Assembly: GCF_003865095.1 (NCBI RefSeq) | Contig: NZ_BHYK01000001.1 | Location: 186,001-250,000, forward strand | DNA from: Clostridium tagluense | Lineage (GTDB): Bacteria > Bacillota > Clostridia > Clostridiales > Clostridiaceae | Length of the DNA: 64,000 bases | Reading direction: 5' to 3' | In this document: piece after piece, positions 56,396 to 64,000 of the stretch | How the letters are laid out: the number at the start of each line of letters is the position of its first letter | How positions within the stretch are numbered: position 1 is the first letter of the stretch | Notes under the pieces: generated by a model | What the model saw: the letters and a program-made list of their open reading frames with translations, nothing else | Told to the model about the DNA's origin: nothing | Databases searched by the model: none | Made by a program: the position numbers and the translations under genes

Positions 56396-57589
56396 ATGGG
56401 AAGTAAAGTATTAGGGAAATTTTTAAAAGATAATTTAGATGATTTAAAAAGTAAAGGTTTGTATAACGTAATAAATGTACTAAAGAGTTCAAATGGACCT
56501 GTTATTAAAATTGGTGATAATGAATTAATTAACCTATCTTCAAATAACTATTTAGGTCTTGCTACTAATCCTAGAATGATTGAAGCTACTATTGAAGCAA
56601 CTAAGCAATATGGTTCAGGAGCAGGTGCCGTTAGAACAATAAATGGTACATTAGAAATCCATACTAAATTAGAGCAAAAACTTGCTAAATTTAAACATAC
56701 AGAGGCAGCTATTGCTTTCCAGTCAGGATTCAATTGTAATATGGGAGCAATTTCAGCAGTAATGAATAAAAAAGATGCTATTCTTTCAGATTCCTTAAAT
56801 CATGCATCAATAATAGATGGGTGCAGGTTATCTGGTGCAAAAATCATAAGAGTAGAACATTCAGATATGGTAGATTTAAGAAATAAGGCAAAAGAAGCAG
56901 TGGAATCAGGCTTATATGAAAAAATAATGGTTATTACTGACGGTGTATTCTCTATGGATGGCGACGTTGCTAAACTTCCTGAAATTGTAAAAATAGCAGA
57001 AGAGTTTGACTTAATAACATACGTAGATGATGCTCACGGTTCAGGAGTAATGGGAAAAGGTACAGGTACCGTACATCACTTTGGTTTGTCCGATAAGATA
57101 GACTTTCAAATTGGTACATTATCAAAGGCTATTGGTGCTGTAGGTGGATATGTAGCTGGAACAAGAGACTTAATTGATTGGCTTATGGTTCGTGCTAGAC
57201 CATTCCTATTCTCAACATCACTAACTCCAGGAGCAGCAGGCGCTGCTATTGAAGCTATTAACATTCTTACAGAAAGTACAGAGTTACATGATAAACTTTG
57301 GGAAAATGCAAATTATTTGAAGAAGGGTTTAAAAGAACTTGGATTTGATATTGGAAACAGTGAAACCCCAATTACTCCATGTATCATAGGAGACGAAGTT
57401 AAAACTCAAGAATTCAGTAAAAAACTTTTTGAAGAGGGCGTTTACGCAAAATCAATAGTATTCCCAACAGTTAGAAAGGGAACTGGAAGAGTAAGGAATA
57501 TGCCTACAGCAGCTCATACAAAAGAAATGTTAGATAAAGCATTAATTATTTATGCAAAAGTTGGAAGAGAAATGAAAATAATAAAATAA
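56396..57589 (+). CDS. kbl: Glycine C-acetyltransferase (2-amino-3-ketobutyrate CoA ligase)
   Basis: 397 residues, PLP-dependent alpha-oxoamine synthase. It splits 2-amino-3-oxobutyrate with CoA to glycine and acetyl-CoA. Family blocks: [80 protein letters not shown] and the PLP lysine in [26 protein letters not shown] precedes the start. The downstream tdh makes its substrate from threonine. Confidence 0.95.
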   Translation: MGSKVLGKFLKDNLDDLKSKGLYNVINVLKSSNGPVIKIGDNELINLSSNNYLGLATNPRMIEATIEATKQYGSGAGAVRTINGTLEIHTKLEQKLAKFKHTEAAIAFQSGFNCNMGAISAVMNKKDAILSDSLNHASIIDGCRLSGAKIIRVEHSDMVDLRNKAKEAVESGLYEKIMVITDGVFSMDGDVAKLPEIVKIAEEFDLITYVDDAHGSGVMGKGTGTVHHFGLSDKIDFQIGTLSKAIGAVGGYVAGTRDLIDWLMVRARPFLFSTSLTPGAAGAAIEAINILTESTELHDKLWENANYLKKGLKELGFDIGNSETPITPCIIGDEVKTQEFSKKLFEEGVYAKSIVFPTVRKGTGRVRNMPTAAHTKEMLDKALIIYAKVGREMKIIK

Positions 57590-57600
57590 ATAAAAACAGA

Positions 57601-57629
57601 GTATAACGCCTAATAATTAGGCGTTATAC
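57601..57629 (+). other. Perfect hairpin between kbl and tdh
   Basis: A 13-bp stem (GTATAACGCCTAA and complement) with a 3-nt loop and no T-tract. It starts 12 bp after kbl. It may be a processing or stability element within a kbl-tdh message, or a Rho-type pause. Confidence 0.55.
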
Positions 57630-57692
57630 CTATGAGCTTAAATTAAACGTTTGCAACATTATGCGTTGTTAGCTAAATATGGAGGGAATGTA

Positions 57693-58652
57693 ATGAAAAA
57701 AATATTAGTAACAGGAGCCTTAGGGCAAATAGGTTCAGAACTTGTAATGAAAATGAGAGGAATTTATGGTAGTGAAAATGTAATAGCTACAGATTTAAGA
57801 AAGCTAGAGGGTAGTCCCGTAGTTACGACCGGGCCTTTTGAAATATTGGATGTAACTGATCATGAAGCTATGCTTCACCTTGCTAAAAAATATGAAATAG
57901 ATACATTAGTTCATTTGGCAGCTTTATTATCAGCAACAGCAGAAGCAAAACCACTTCTAGCTTGGAATATAAATATGGGTGGGCTTGTAAACGCTTTAGA
58001 AGTTGCAAGAGAAGTGAAATGCAAGTTCTTTACACCAAGTTCTATAGGCGCATTTGGACCATCTACGCCTAAAGATAATACTCCTCAAGATACAATTCAA
58101 AGACCAACAACTATGTATGGTGTGAATAAAGTTGCAGGAGAATTATTATGTGATTATTACTATAAAAAATTTGGTGTTGATACAAGAGGAGTAAGGTTCC
58201 CAGGACTAATTTCTTATGAAGTTCTTCCAGGAGGCGGAACAACTGATTATGCAGTTGATATATACTATGAGGCGTTAAAGTCAGGTAAGTACACCTCATT
58301 CATTGCGAGTGGTACAAAAATGGATATGATGTATATGCCAGATGCAATAAGTGCAATAATTAATTTATTGGAAGCTGATGCATCAAAATTAATACATAGA
58401 AATGCATTTAATATTGCAGCTATGAGTTTTGAACCAGAAGAAATAGCGGCTGAAATCAAAAAACATATGCCAGAGTTTATTATGGATTATAATGTAGATC
58501 CAATAAGACAAGGAATCGCTGATTCATGGCCAAATTCAATGGATTCAACTTGTGCTAAAAATGAGTGGGGATTTGTAGCTGAATATGATTTAGCAAAAAT
58601 GACTACAGATATGCTTCAAAAATTACGTGCTAAAGGAATTGGCGCTAAGTAA
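57693..58652 (+). CDS. tdh: L-threonine 3-dehydrogenase, SDR type
   Basis: 319 residues from ATG 57693 (GGAGGGAATG upstream). Short-chain dehydrogenase: NAD loop [17 protein letters not shown], catalytic YGVNKVAGE, and the family segment FRYPGLIS in the form [28 protein letters not shown]. It oxidises threonine to 2-amino-3-oxobutyrate for Kbl, giving a threonine-to-glycine route. The glycine could feed Stickland-type glycine reduction, although no grd gene is present here. Confidence 0.94.
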   Translation: MKKILVTGALGQIGSELVMKMRGIYGSENVIATDLRKLEGSPVVTTGPFEILDVTDHEAMLHLAKKYEIDTLVHLAALLSATAEAKPLLAWNINMGGLVNALEVAREVKCKFFTPSSIGAFGPSTPKDNTPQDTIQRPTTMYGVNKVAGELLCDYYYKKFGVDTRGVRFPGLISYEVLPGGGTTDYAVDIYYEALKSGKYTSFIASGTKMDMMYMPDAISAIINLLEADASKLIHRNAFNIAAMSFEPEEIAAEIKKHMPEFIMDYNVDPIRQGIADSWPNSMDSTCAKNEWGFVAEYDLAKMTTDMLQKLRAKGIGAK

Positions 58653-58664
58653 TAGTTATAATTT

Positions 58665-58706
58665 ATACGTTGTTTTCCTCACATATGAGGAAAACAGCGT
58701 ATTTTT
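58665..58706 (+). terminator. Terminator after tdh
   Basis: A 16-bp stem (ATACGTTGTTTTCCTC against GAGGAAAACAGCGTAT, one G-T pair) followed by T-rich sequence. Confidence 0.85.
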
Positions 58707-58798
58707 ATTAATAATTCTAGAATTAAATTATTTTGCTATAGAATGTGATAGAATAATCCTAAGGAAATATTCTTGCTAGTAAAAAGTAGGTGATTTAT

Positions 58799-59428
58799 AT
58801 GAATAAGAAAACAATTAAAACAGTGCTTGAAATTCTTAATGAAACATACGCAGGCGCAAAGTGTGGCCTTAATTTCAACAATCATTATGAACTTTTAGTC
58901 TCAACTATACTATCAGCACAATGCACTGATGAGCGAGTAAATATTGTTACAAAAGAGCTGTATAAGGAATATAATACACCTGCAGCTATGATTACTTTAT
59001 CACAAGAGGAACTAGGAGAAAAAATTAAAAGCTGTGGATTTTATAATAATAAGAGTAAAAATATATTAGGTGCTACAAAAATTATATTAGAAAAACATGG
59101 GGGCCTAGTACCAAGCACTATGGAAGAATTAATAGAGCTGAGCGGTGTAGGTAGAAAGACAGCCAATGTGGTATTATCTAATGCATTTGGTATTCCAGCC
59201 ATTGCCGTAGATACACACGTTTTTAGAGTTTCAAAAAGAATTGGTCTTGCCTCAGGTAAAAATGTAGAAGAGGTAGAGCAAGAGCTTATGAAAAACATTC
59301 CTAGAAAAATGTGGAGTGATGCTCATCATTATATTATATGGCATGGTCGAAAAATATGTAAAGCTAGGAAGCCTAATTGTGATATGTGCCCTATAGCGCC
59401 ATATTGTGAATTTTTAAATGGAAAATAA
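58799..59428 (+). CDS. nth: Endonuclease III
   Basis: 209 residues from ATG 58799 (TAGGTGA upstream). Base-excision glycosylase/AP lyase for oxidised pyrimidines. Helix-hairpin-helix LIELSGVGRKTANVVLSNAFG contains the catalytic lysine, VDTHVFRVSKRIGLA the catalytic Asp, and CKARKPNCDMCPIAPYC the 4Fe-4S loop with spacing C-X6-C-X2-C-X5-C. Confidence 0.97.
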   Translation: MNKKTIKTVLEILNETYAGAKCGLNFNNHYELLVSTILSAQCTDERVNIVTKELYKEYNTPAAMITLSQEELGEKIKSCGFYNNKSKNILGATKIILEKHGGLVPSTMEELIELSGVGRKTANVVLSNAFGIPAIAVDTHVFRVSKRIGLASGKNVEEVEQELMKNIPRKMWSDAHHYIIWHGRKICKARKPNCDMCPIAPYCEFLNGK

Positions 59429-59481
59429 ATATTAAATTAGTAATCAATATAGATGCTAGATAATAATAAGGAGGGTTTCAT

Positions 59482-60654
59482 ATGTCAATACAAGAAGAAT
59501 CATTGAAGATGCATAAAGAAAACAGGGGAGTTCTGGAGGTAATAGGAAAAATAAAACTTGAAACTAAACATGATCTATCTATTGCTTATACACCAGGGGT
59601 AGCAGAGCCTTGTTTAGAAATCGCAAAAGATAAAAATAAAGTTTATGATTACACTATAAAAGGAAATACTGTGGCAATAGTTACTAACGGTACAGCGGTT
59701 CTTGGACTAGGCAGTATTGGGCCAGAGGCAGGACTGCCTGTAATGGAAGGTAAGGCTCTATTGTTCAAGAAATTTGGAGGAATAGATGCTTTTCCTATAT
59801 GCCTGGACACTGAAGACCCTGAAGAGATTATAAGAACTGTTAAGTTAATATCACCAGTATTTGGAGGGATTAATCTTGAAGATATAAAAGCACCAGAATG
59901 TTTTTATATAGAAAAAAGATTAAAAGAAGAATTGGATATACCTGTATTTCATGATGATCAACATGGTACTGCAATTGTGGTTTTAGCAGGACTTTATAAT
60001 GCTTTAAAATTTGTTAATAAGAAACTAGAAAGTGTAAACATAGTAATTAATGGAGCGGGATCAGCTGGGATTGCAGTATGTAAGCTGTTATTAAGTGCTG
60101 GAGCTAAAAATATAGTACTTTGTGATAAACATGGAGCAGTAGCAGAAGGTGACACTATTTTAAATCCAGCTCAAGCTGAGATTGCTAAAAGTACAAATAG
60201 AGATATTCAAAGAGGAACTTTAAAAGAAGTAATTGTAGGCATGGATGTTTTTATAGGAGTATCTGCACCAGGGGTATTAACAAGCCAAATGGTTTCAACT
60301 ATGAATAAAAACAGTATAGTCTTCGCCATGGCTAATCCAACACCAGAGATTATGCCAGATGTCGCAAAAGAGGCTGGAGCTGCAGTAGTGGCCACGGGAA
60401 GATCAGACTTTGCAAATCAAATAAATAATGTTCTGGTTTTTCCAGGAATATTTAAAGGTGCACTAGCAGTTAGAACAAAAGAAATTAATGATGAAATGAA
60501 ATTGGGAGCAGCTAGAGGAATTGCTAATTTGATTAGTAATGAAAAATTAGCGGCAGATTATATAATTCCAGATGTTTTTGATCCTCGAGTTTGTGAATCT
60601 GTAGCTACAGAGGTTATGAGAGTTGCAAGAGAGATGGGCCTTGCTAGAATTTAG
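59482..60654 (+). CDS. Malic enzyme (oxidative decarboxylating, short bacterial type)
   Basis: 390 residues; AAGGAGGG upstream. Converts malate to pyruvate and CO2 with NAD(P). Conserved tyrosine in YTPGVAEPC, metal-site segment in GGINLEDIKAPECFYIE and FHDDQHGTAIVVLAGL, cofactor loop INGAGSAGIAVCKLLL. The cofactor preference cannot be told from this. It is a single gene with a downstream bidirectional terminator. Confidence 0.95.
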   Translation: MSIQEESLKMHKENRGVLEVIGKIKLETKHDLSIAYTPGVAEPCLEIAKDKNKVYDYTIKGNTVAIVTNGTAVLGLGSIGPEAGLPVMEGKALLFKKFGGIDAFPICLDTEDPEEIIRTVKLISPVFGGINLEDIKAPECFYIEKRLKEELDIPVFHDDQHGTAIVVLAGLYNALKFVNKKLESVNIVINGAGSAGIAVCKLLLSAGAKNIVLCDKHGAVAEGDTILNPAQAEIAKSTNRDIQRGTLKEVIVGMDVFIGVSAPGVLTSQMVSTMNKNSIVFAMANPTPEIMPDVAKEAGAAVVATGRSDFANQINNVLVFPGIFKGALAVRTKEINDEMKLGAARGIANLISNEKLAADYIIPDVFDPRVCESVATEVMRVAREMGLARI

Positions 60655-60678
60655 CGCCAGTGTTTAAAATTGATGGAT

Positions 60679-60715
60679 AAAGCCCTTTAATGTTTGTAAA
60701 CATTAAAGGGCTTTT
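60679..60715. terminator. Bidirectional terminator after malic enzyme
   Basis: Arms AAAGCCCTTTAATGTTT and AAACATTAAAGGGCTTT with a 3-nt loop, between two convergent genes. Confidence 0.88.
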
Positions 60716-60729
60716 GGATTTTATAAAAA

Positions 60730-61218
60730 TCATAGAATCATATCTAAAAGTTCTTCTTCAATAAGGTCATTATATTTCCCAAGCCTATAATCATTAACCA
60801 TATTTTTCTTTCCTTCAATTTTTAAGGACATCATCTTTTCTAGTAGTTTTTTTGGAAACTCTACATAAGCTCCTTTTGGATTCATTTCTGAATCAAAAGT
60901 TATAATAGTCGGAATCCGAACGTCACCTGTGTATTCTTCTAAAAAGCTTTCATAACCGCTTTTGGGAAAACAATATAAGTTTATGCTTTTATTTTCCTGT
61001 GCCATTCGCTTAATTAAGGGTAATGTAACAATACAATCAGGGCAGTATCCTTCAGAAAAAACTGCTACATTAATAGTGGAAGTTAAATTTTTAAGAGATT
61101 TTTTGGTGCTTGAAGACAAGCTAGTAGAATTATAGGCTATAAGCTGTGTATCGCCATTTTCTAGTTTGGATTTTTCCAAATACTCTTCAAAAGTTAAACC
61201 CTTTGATAAATTTATCAT
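60730..61218 (-). CDS. Thioredoxin-like protein with CPDC motif
   Basis: 162 residues from ATG 61218; GTAGGGATG lies just upstream, and an ATG 9 bp earlier overlaps it. The thioredoxin-like fold has the redox motif CPDC at Cys59/Cys62 (VAVFSEGYCPDCIVTLPLIKRMA) and a cis-proline context VRIPTIITFDSE. The family, often simply thioredoxin family protein, is common in Firmicutes. The CPDC motif is also that of TrxA-like and NrdH-like disulfide exchangers. The partner is unknown. Confidence 0.85.
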   Translation of the reverse strand: MINLSKGLTFEEYLEKSKLENGDTQLIAYNSTSLSSSTKKSLKNLTSTINVAVFSEGYCPDCIVTLPLIKRMAQENKSINLYCFPKSGYESFLEEYTGDVRIPTIITFDSEMNPKGAYVEFPKKLLEKMMSLKIEGKKNMVNDYRLGKYNDLIEEELLDMIL

Positions 61219-61345
61219 AATTAACATCCCTACTTTCAGTGAAATTATTAACTTTAAGTGTACTATTTAATAATAGTGCACATGAAAATAAATAACAAGT
61301 CAAAGATATTTCTACTGACTCTTTATGTGACTAGATAATACAAAC

Positions 61346-61999
61346 CTAATTAATGTACATTATGTACTTAAACATAAGTATATAAAGGCAAAGACTACCC
61401 AGCATTATAAAAATATGAAATATTTCATGAAATCCAAAAAGCTTAATATTTATTTTGGGCCATTTAGTTGCATATATAAGACCTCCTATAGTATAAAAGA
61501 GCCCACCAGCTAAAAGCCACATAAAGCCACCTAAGGATACAGCTTTTATAATAGGTACAACAGCAAAAATAGAAATCCAACCCATTAAAATATAGAATCC
61601 AGTGTACAACCATCTAGGGGCATCAAACCAAACTATCTTAAGTATAATTCCAATAAGAGCCAGTAGCCAAATAACTACAAAAAGTACAGTTCCCATAGTG
61701 CCTTTTAAAGCAATTAGGCATATAGGAGTATAAGTCCCTGCAATTAGAACGTATATCATAGAATGGTCTACCCTTCTAAGTATTTTTATAACCTTTTTTG
61801 AAGATGTAGATTTATGATAGGTTGAACTTGCGCAGTAAAGTAGGATTGAGCTTATTCCAAACACTGCAAGGATAATAGTGTTATGAACATTTGTGGTGTC
61901 TAAAGAGTACTTAATAAGAAGTATTAACCCTATTGTGGATAAGATGGCTCCGATTAAATGTGTAATGCTACTTACAGGTTCTCTAAATTTTGATAACAA
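61346..61999 (-). CDS. trhA: Hemolysin III family / TrhA-type PAQR membrane protein
   Basis: 217 residues from TTG 61999, 7 bp after AGAAGGAG; an in-frame GTG sits inside that site. Seven membrane helices. Family signatures are REPVSSITHLIGAILSTIGLILL, YCASSTYH, DHSMIYVLIAGTYTPICLI and GFHEIFHIFIMLGSL, with conserved His and Asp metal ligands. Function is not settled; haemolysis is not implied. Divergent from the DUF1836 gene. Confidence 0.93.
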   Translation of the reverse strand: MLSKFREPVSSITHLIGAILSTIGLILLIKYSLDTTNVHNTIILAVFGISSILLYCASSTYHKSTSSKKVIKILRRVDHSMIYVLIAGTYTPICLIALKGTMGTVLFVVIWLLALIGIILKIVWFDAPRWLYTGFYILMGWISIFAVVPIIKAVSLGGFMWLLAGGLFYTIGGLIYATKWPKINIKLFGFHEIFHIFIMLGSLCLYILMFKYIMYIN

Positions 62000-62375
62000 A
62001 TAGATCACTCCTTCTAATTTATAATTTTTTATTTATAGGTAATAATATAAAAAACAAAGATAAAACTCCTTGTGATATGTACTGGTTAAATATAGGATAT
62101 CCAGTTATAAAGATCCTATACATGGTTTTTATAACTATGTATGACATATACTAATACTACAATATAAAATGATATATATCAATAATGATTTTATCCATAT
62201 TTATACTGAATTTAGGCAATAATTTAAATTGTTATTAAATTGCAACATATAGCTTAAAAATGCTACAAATATATTAAAGTAATTTTAGTAATTCAGAAGC
62301 ACTAGTACATATAGATTACGCTTATTTGTGGATTACTAGTAATTAATACTATATAATGAAGAGGAGGTGAAAGAA
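62000..62375. other. Divergent intergenic region, trhA / DUF1836 gene
   Basis: 376 bp without a gene. A 7-bp inverted repeat ACTAGTA/TACTAGT (62301-62307, 62334-62340) and a TATAAT box (62352-62357) lie near the plus-strand gene. No convincing -35 box at standard spacing was found and no known RNA motif was recognised. Confidence 0.4.
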
Positions 62376-62966
62376 ATGGATTATAACAAGGAAAGCTTAG
62401 ATAAATTAGTAGAAGAGATTATAGGAACAAAAGATATTACTTTAATGGAAATACCTTGCGTAGATTTATATATGGATCAAGTTACAACTTTCTTTAATGA
62501 AAAGCTTGGGAGTCTTAAAAGAAATGATGATGATAAGATTCTTACAAAAACTATGATTAATAATTATACCAAGGGTAAAGTATTGATGCCAGCAAAAAAC
62601 AAGAAATATACTAATGAGCATATGATACTGTTAATGCTTATTTATAATTTAAAGCAGAGTATATCAATTAATGATATTAATATAATTTTTGATTCTATTA
62701 TTGATATGAAAGCTCCAAAGGGTACAAGTCTTTCATTAGAAAATTTGTACAATAGTTTTTTAGATATCAAAGAAGTTCAAAATCAAAATTTTGTAAGTGA
62801 TATAGATAAAGATAGGGAATTTATAAAGGGTAGAATTAAAGAGATGGGAAAAGCGGATGGTGAGTTAATAGAATTAATATTAATGGTACTGTTACTTATT
62901 AATAAAGCTAATATGCAAAAGAGAATGGCAGAAAAATTAATTGATAATTTTTTAAATAAAAAATAA
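62376..62966 (+). CDS. DUF1836 domain protein
   Basis: 196 residues from ATG 62376 with GAGGAGG directly upstream; the earlier in-frame GTG is part of that site. The N-terminal part (EMPCVDLYMDQVTTFFNEKLGSL in this gene's form, then LTKTMINNYTKGKVLMPAKNKKYTNEHMILLMLIYNLKQSISINDINIIFD) resembles DUF1836 proteins, in which this segment looks like a MerR-type winged helix. It may be a DNA-binding regulator, but the target is unknown. Confidence 0.8.
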   Translation: MDYNKESLDKLVEEIIGTKDITLMEIPCVDLYMDQVTTFFNEKLGSLKRNDDDKILTKTMINNYTKGKVLMPAKNKKYTNEHMILLMLIYNLKQSISINDINIIFDSIIDMKAPKGTSLSLENLYNSFLDIKEVQNQNFVSDIDKDREFIKGRIKEMGKADGELIELILMVLLLINKANMQKRMAEKLIDNFLNKK

Positions 62967-63103
62967 TAAATTTTATATATCTTATTTTTGAAATGTAAAA
63001 ATGTCTTATTATCAATGTTTAAAATTTGGACTTATTGTAGTATAATGTAAATGTATACAATAAATAAAATCAATTAGGTACATGAAAATAAGGAGATGGG
63101 TGT

Positions 63104-64000
63104 ATGTCAAAAGTTGTAGAAAAATTTTTAAAATATGTAAGCTACGATACTAAATCTGATGAGGAATCAACTACCGTTCCAAGTACAAATGGTCAAATGA
63201 TACTTGGCAAACAATTAGTTGCTGAATTAAAGGAAATGGGTATACAAGAGGTAAGTATAGATGATAATGGGTATGTAATGGCGATTATTCCGTCAAATGT
63301 AGAAAAAGATATACCAACAATAGGATTTATAGCACATATGGATACTGCTCCAGATATGTCAGGAAAAAACGTTAATCCTAAATTTGTTTACAACTATGAC
63401 GGAGAAGACATAATATTAAATAAAGAAAATAATATAGTATTATCCCCAAAAGATTTTCCAGAGCTCAAGAATTATATAGGAAAAACTCTTATAACTACAG
63501 ATGGAACTACACTACTAGGAGCTGATGATAAGGCTGGAATTTCTGAGATAATGACTGCTGTAGAATATTTAATGGAAAATCCTGGCTTTAAACATGGTAA
63601 GGTTTGTATTGGATTTACACCAGATGAAGAAGTAGGACGTGGGGCAGATCTTTTCGATGTGAAAAAATTTGCTGCAGATTTTGCATATACTATGGATGGC
63701 GGTACTATTGGGGAATTAGAGTCTGAAAATTTTAATGCGGCAGGAGCAAAAATTTCTATTCATGGCAGAAATGTTCACCCAGGTTCAGCAAAAGGAAAAA
63801 TGATTCACTCTACACTTATAGCAAACGAATTTATGAATTCATTGCCATCAAATGAGACACCAGGTACTACAGAAGGGTATGAAGGATTTTATCATTTAAT
63901 AGCTCTTAATGGAGAGGTTGAAGGAACAAAACTTCAATATATCATAAGAGATTTTGATGCTGAAAGCTATGAAAATAGAAAAACATTTATCAAAAATATA
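63104..64000 (+). CDS. pepT: Peptidase T (tripeptide aminopeptidase), 5' part
   Basis: 299 codons are present; the gene runs off the window end. AAGGAGATGG precedes the ATG. M20 metallopeptidase motifs are clear: [13 protein letters not shown] (zinc His and Asp), [13 protein letters not shown] (bridging Asp), [16 protein letters not shown] (catalytic Glu pair) and the dimerisation-domain segment [16 protein letters not shown]. PepT removes N-terminal residues from tripeptides, consistent with amino acid fermentation. Full family length is about 410. Confidence 0.96.
   Translation, partial: MSKVVEKFLKYVSYDTKSDEESTTVPSTNGQMILGKQLVAELKEMGIQEVSIDDNGYVMAIIPSNVEKDIPTIGFIAHMDTAPDMSGKNVNPKFVYNYDGEDIILNKENNIVLSPKDFPELKNYIGKTLITTDGTTLLGADDKAGISEIMTAVEYLMENPGFKHGKVCIGFTPDEEVGRGADLFDVKKFAADFAYTMDGGTIGELESENFNAAGAKISIHGRNVHPGSAKGKMIHSTLIANEFMNSLPSNETPGTTEGYEGFYHLIALNGEVEGTKLQYIIRDFDAESYENRKTFIKNI

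Overview
The window is ordinary low-GC chromosome from a spore-forming, proline-fermenting clostridium (genus Clostridium or a close relative; species not determined). The evidence is AT-rich DNA with strong AGGAGG ribosome binding sites and several TTG/GTG starts, the conserved block atp - ywmB - murA - spoIID - spoIIQ - spoIIID - mreB/mbl, a selenocysteine D-proline reductase (prd) cluster, and T-box, SAM-I, FMN and raiA-type RNAs. No phage, insertion sequence, transposon or CRISPR array was seen.

Layout. 1-3.4 kb: end of the F-type ATP synthase operon (atpA', G, D, C). 3.6-10.1 kb: cell wall and engulfment-stage sporulation genes (ywmB, murA, spoIID, a SpoIIQ-like LytM protein, spoIIID, mbl-like mreB) and a YyaC-type protein. 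10.2-11.6 kb: an unidentified anchored protein and a five-tRNA cluster (Thr-Tyr-Val-Thr-Tyr). 11.7-13.1 kb: SAM-I riboswitch and metK. 13.3-22.5 kb: recD2, an eroded ComFA-like protein, comF, a free-standing raiA RNA, hpf, secA and prfB with its programmed +1 frameshift. 22.5-27.2 kb: a YeiH-type membrane protein with a divergent LysR regulator, a TetR regulator, and a chemoreceptor with an extra C-terminal domain. 27.2-40.6 kb: the proline region, with T-box-controlled proS facing away from prdR, then prdC-prdA-small protein-prdB(Sec)-prdD-prdE-prdF and two near-identical TauE/SafE permeases. 40.6-47.3 kb: FUSC-type exporter, dCache chemoreceptor, tex. 47.3-50 kb: FMN riboswitch and ribU; the rimI/tsaB/tsaE operon. 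50-64 kb: CBS-ACT protein, two tRNA-Trp genes, a flavin oxidoreductase, cysteine T-box with cysK-cysE, queG, a PlsC-type acyltransferase, kbl and tdh (threonine to glycine), nth, malic enzyme, a thioredoxin-like protein, TrhA, a DUF1836 protein and the start of pepT.

How the parts work together. The 27-40 kb region handles proline at two levels. ProS, whose leader carries a CCC specifier, responds to uncharged tRNA-Pro. PrdR (CBS-PAS-AAA+-Fis) probably drives a sigma-54 promoter just before prdC. PrdF makes D-proline; PrdA/PrdB reduce it to 5-aminovalerate; PrdC probably supplies electrons. PrdD and PrdE are the two halves of a PrdA-like protein, split exactly where PrdA makes its pyruvoyl cofactor.

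Most distinctive observations: the PrdD/PrdE split, the repeated N-terminal domain of PrdA, the twin TauE/SafE genes with duplicated promoters, the raiA RNA with its own promoter inside comF, the helicase-dead ComFA relative, and the missing zinc-ligand histidine in the SpoIIQ-like protein. I saw no wholly unknown multi-gene system. The least explained parts are the prdD/prdE/TauE section and several structured intergenic stretches.
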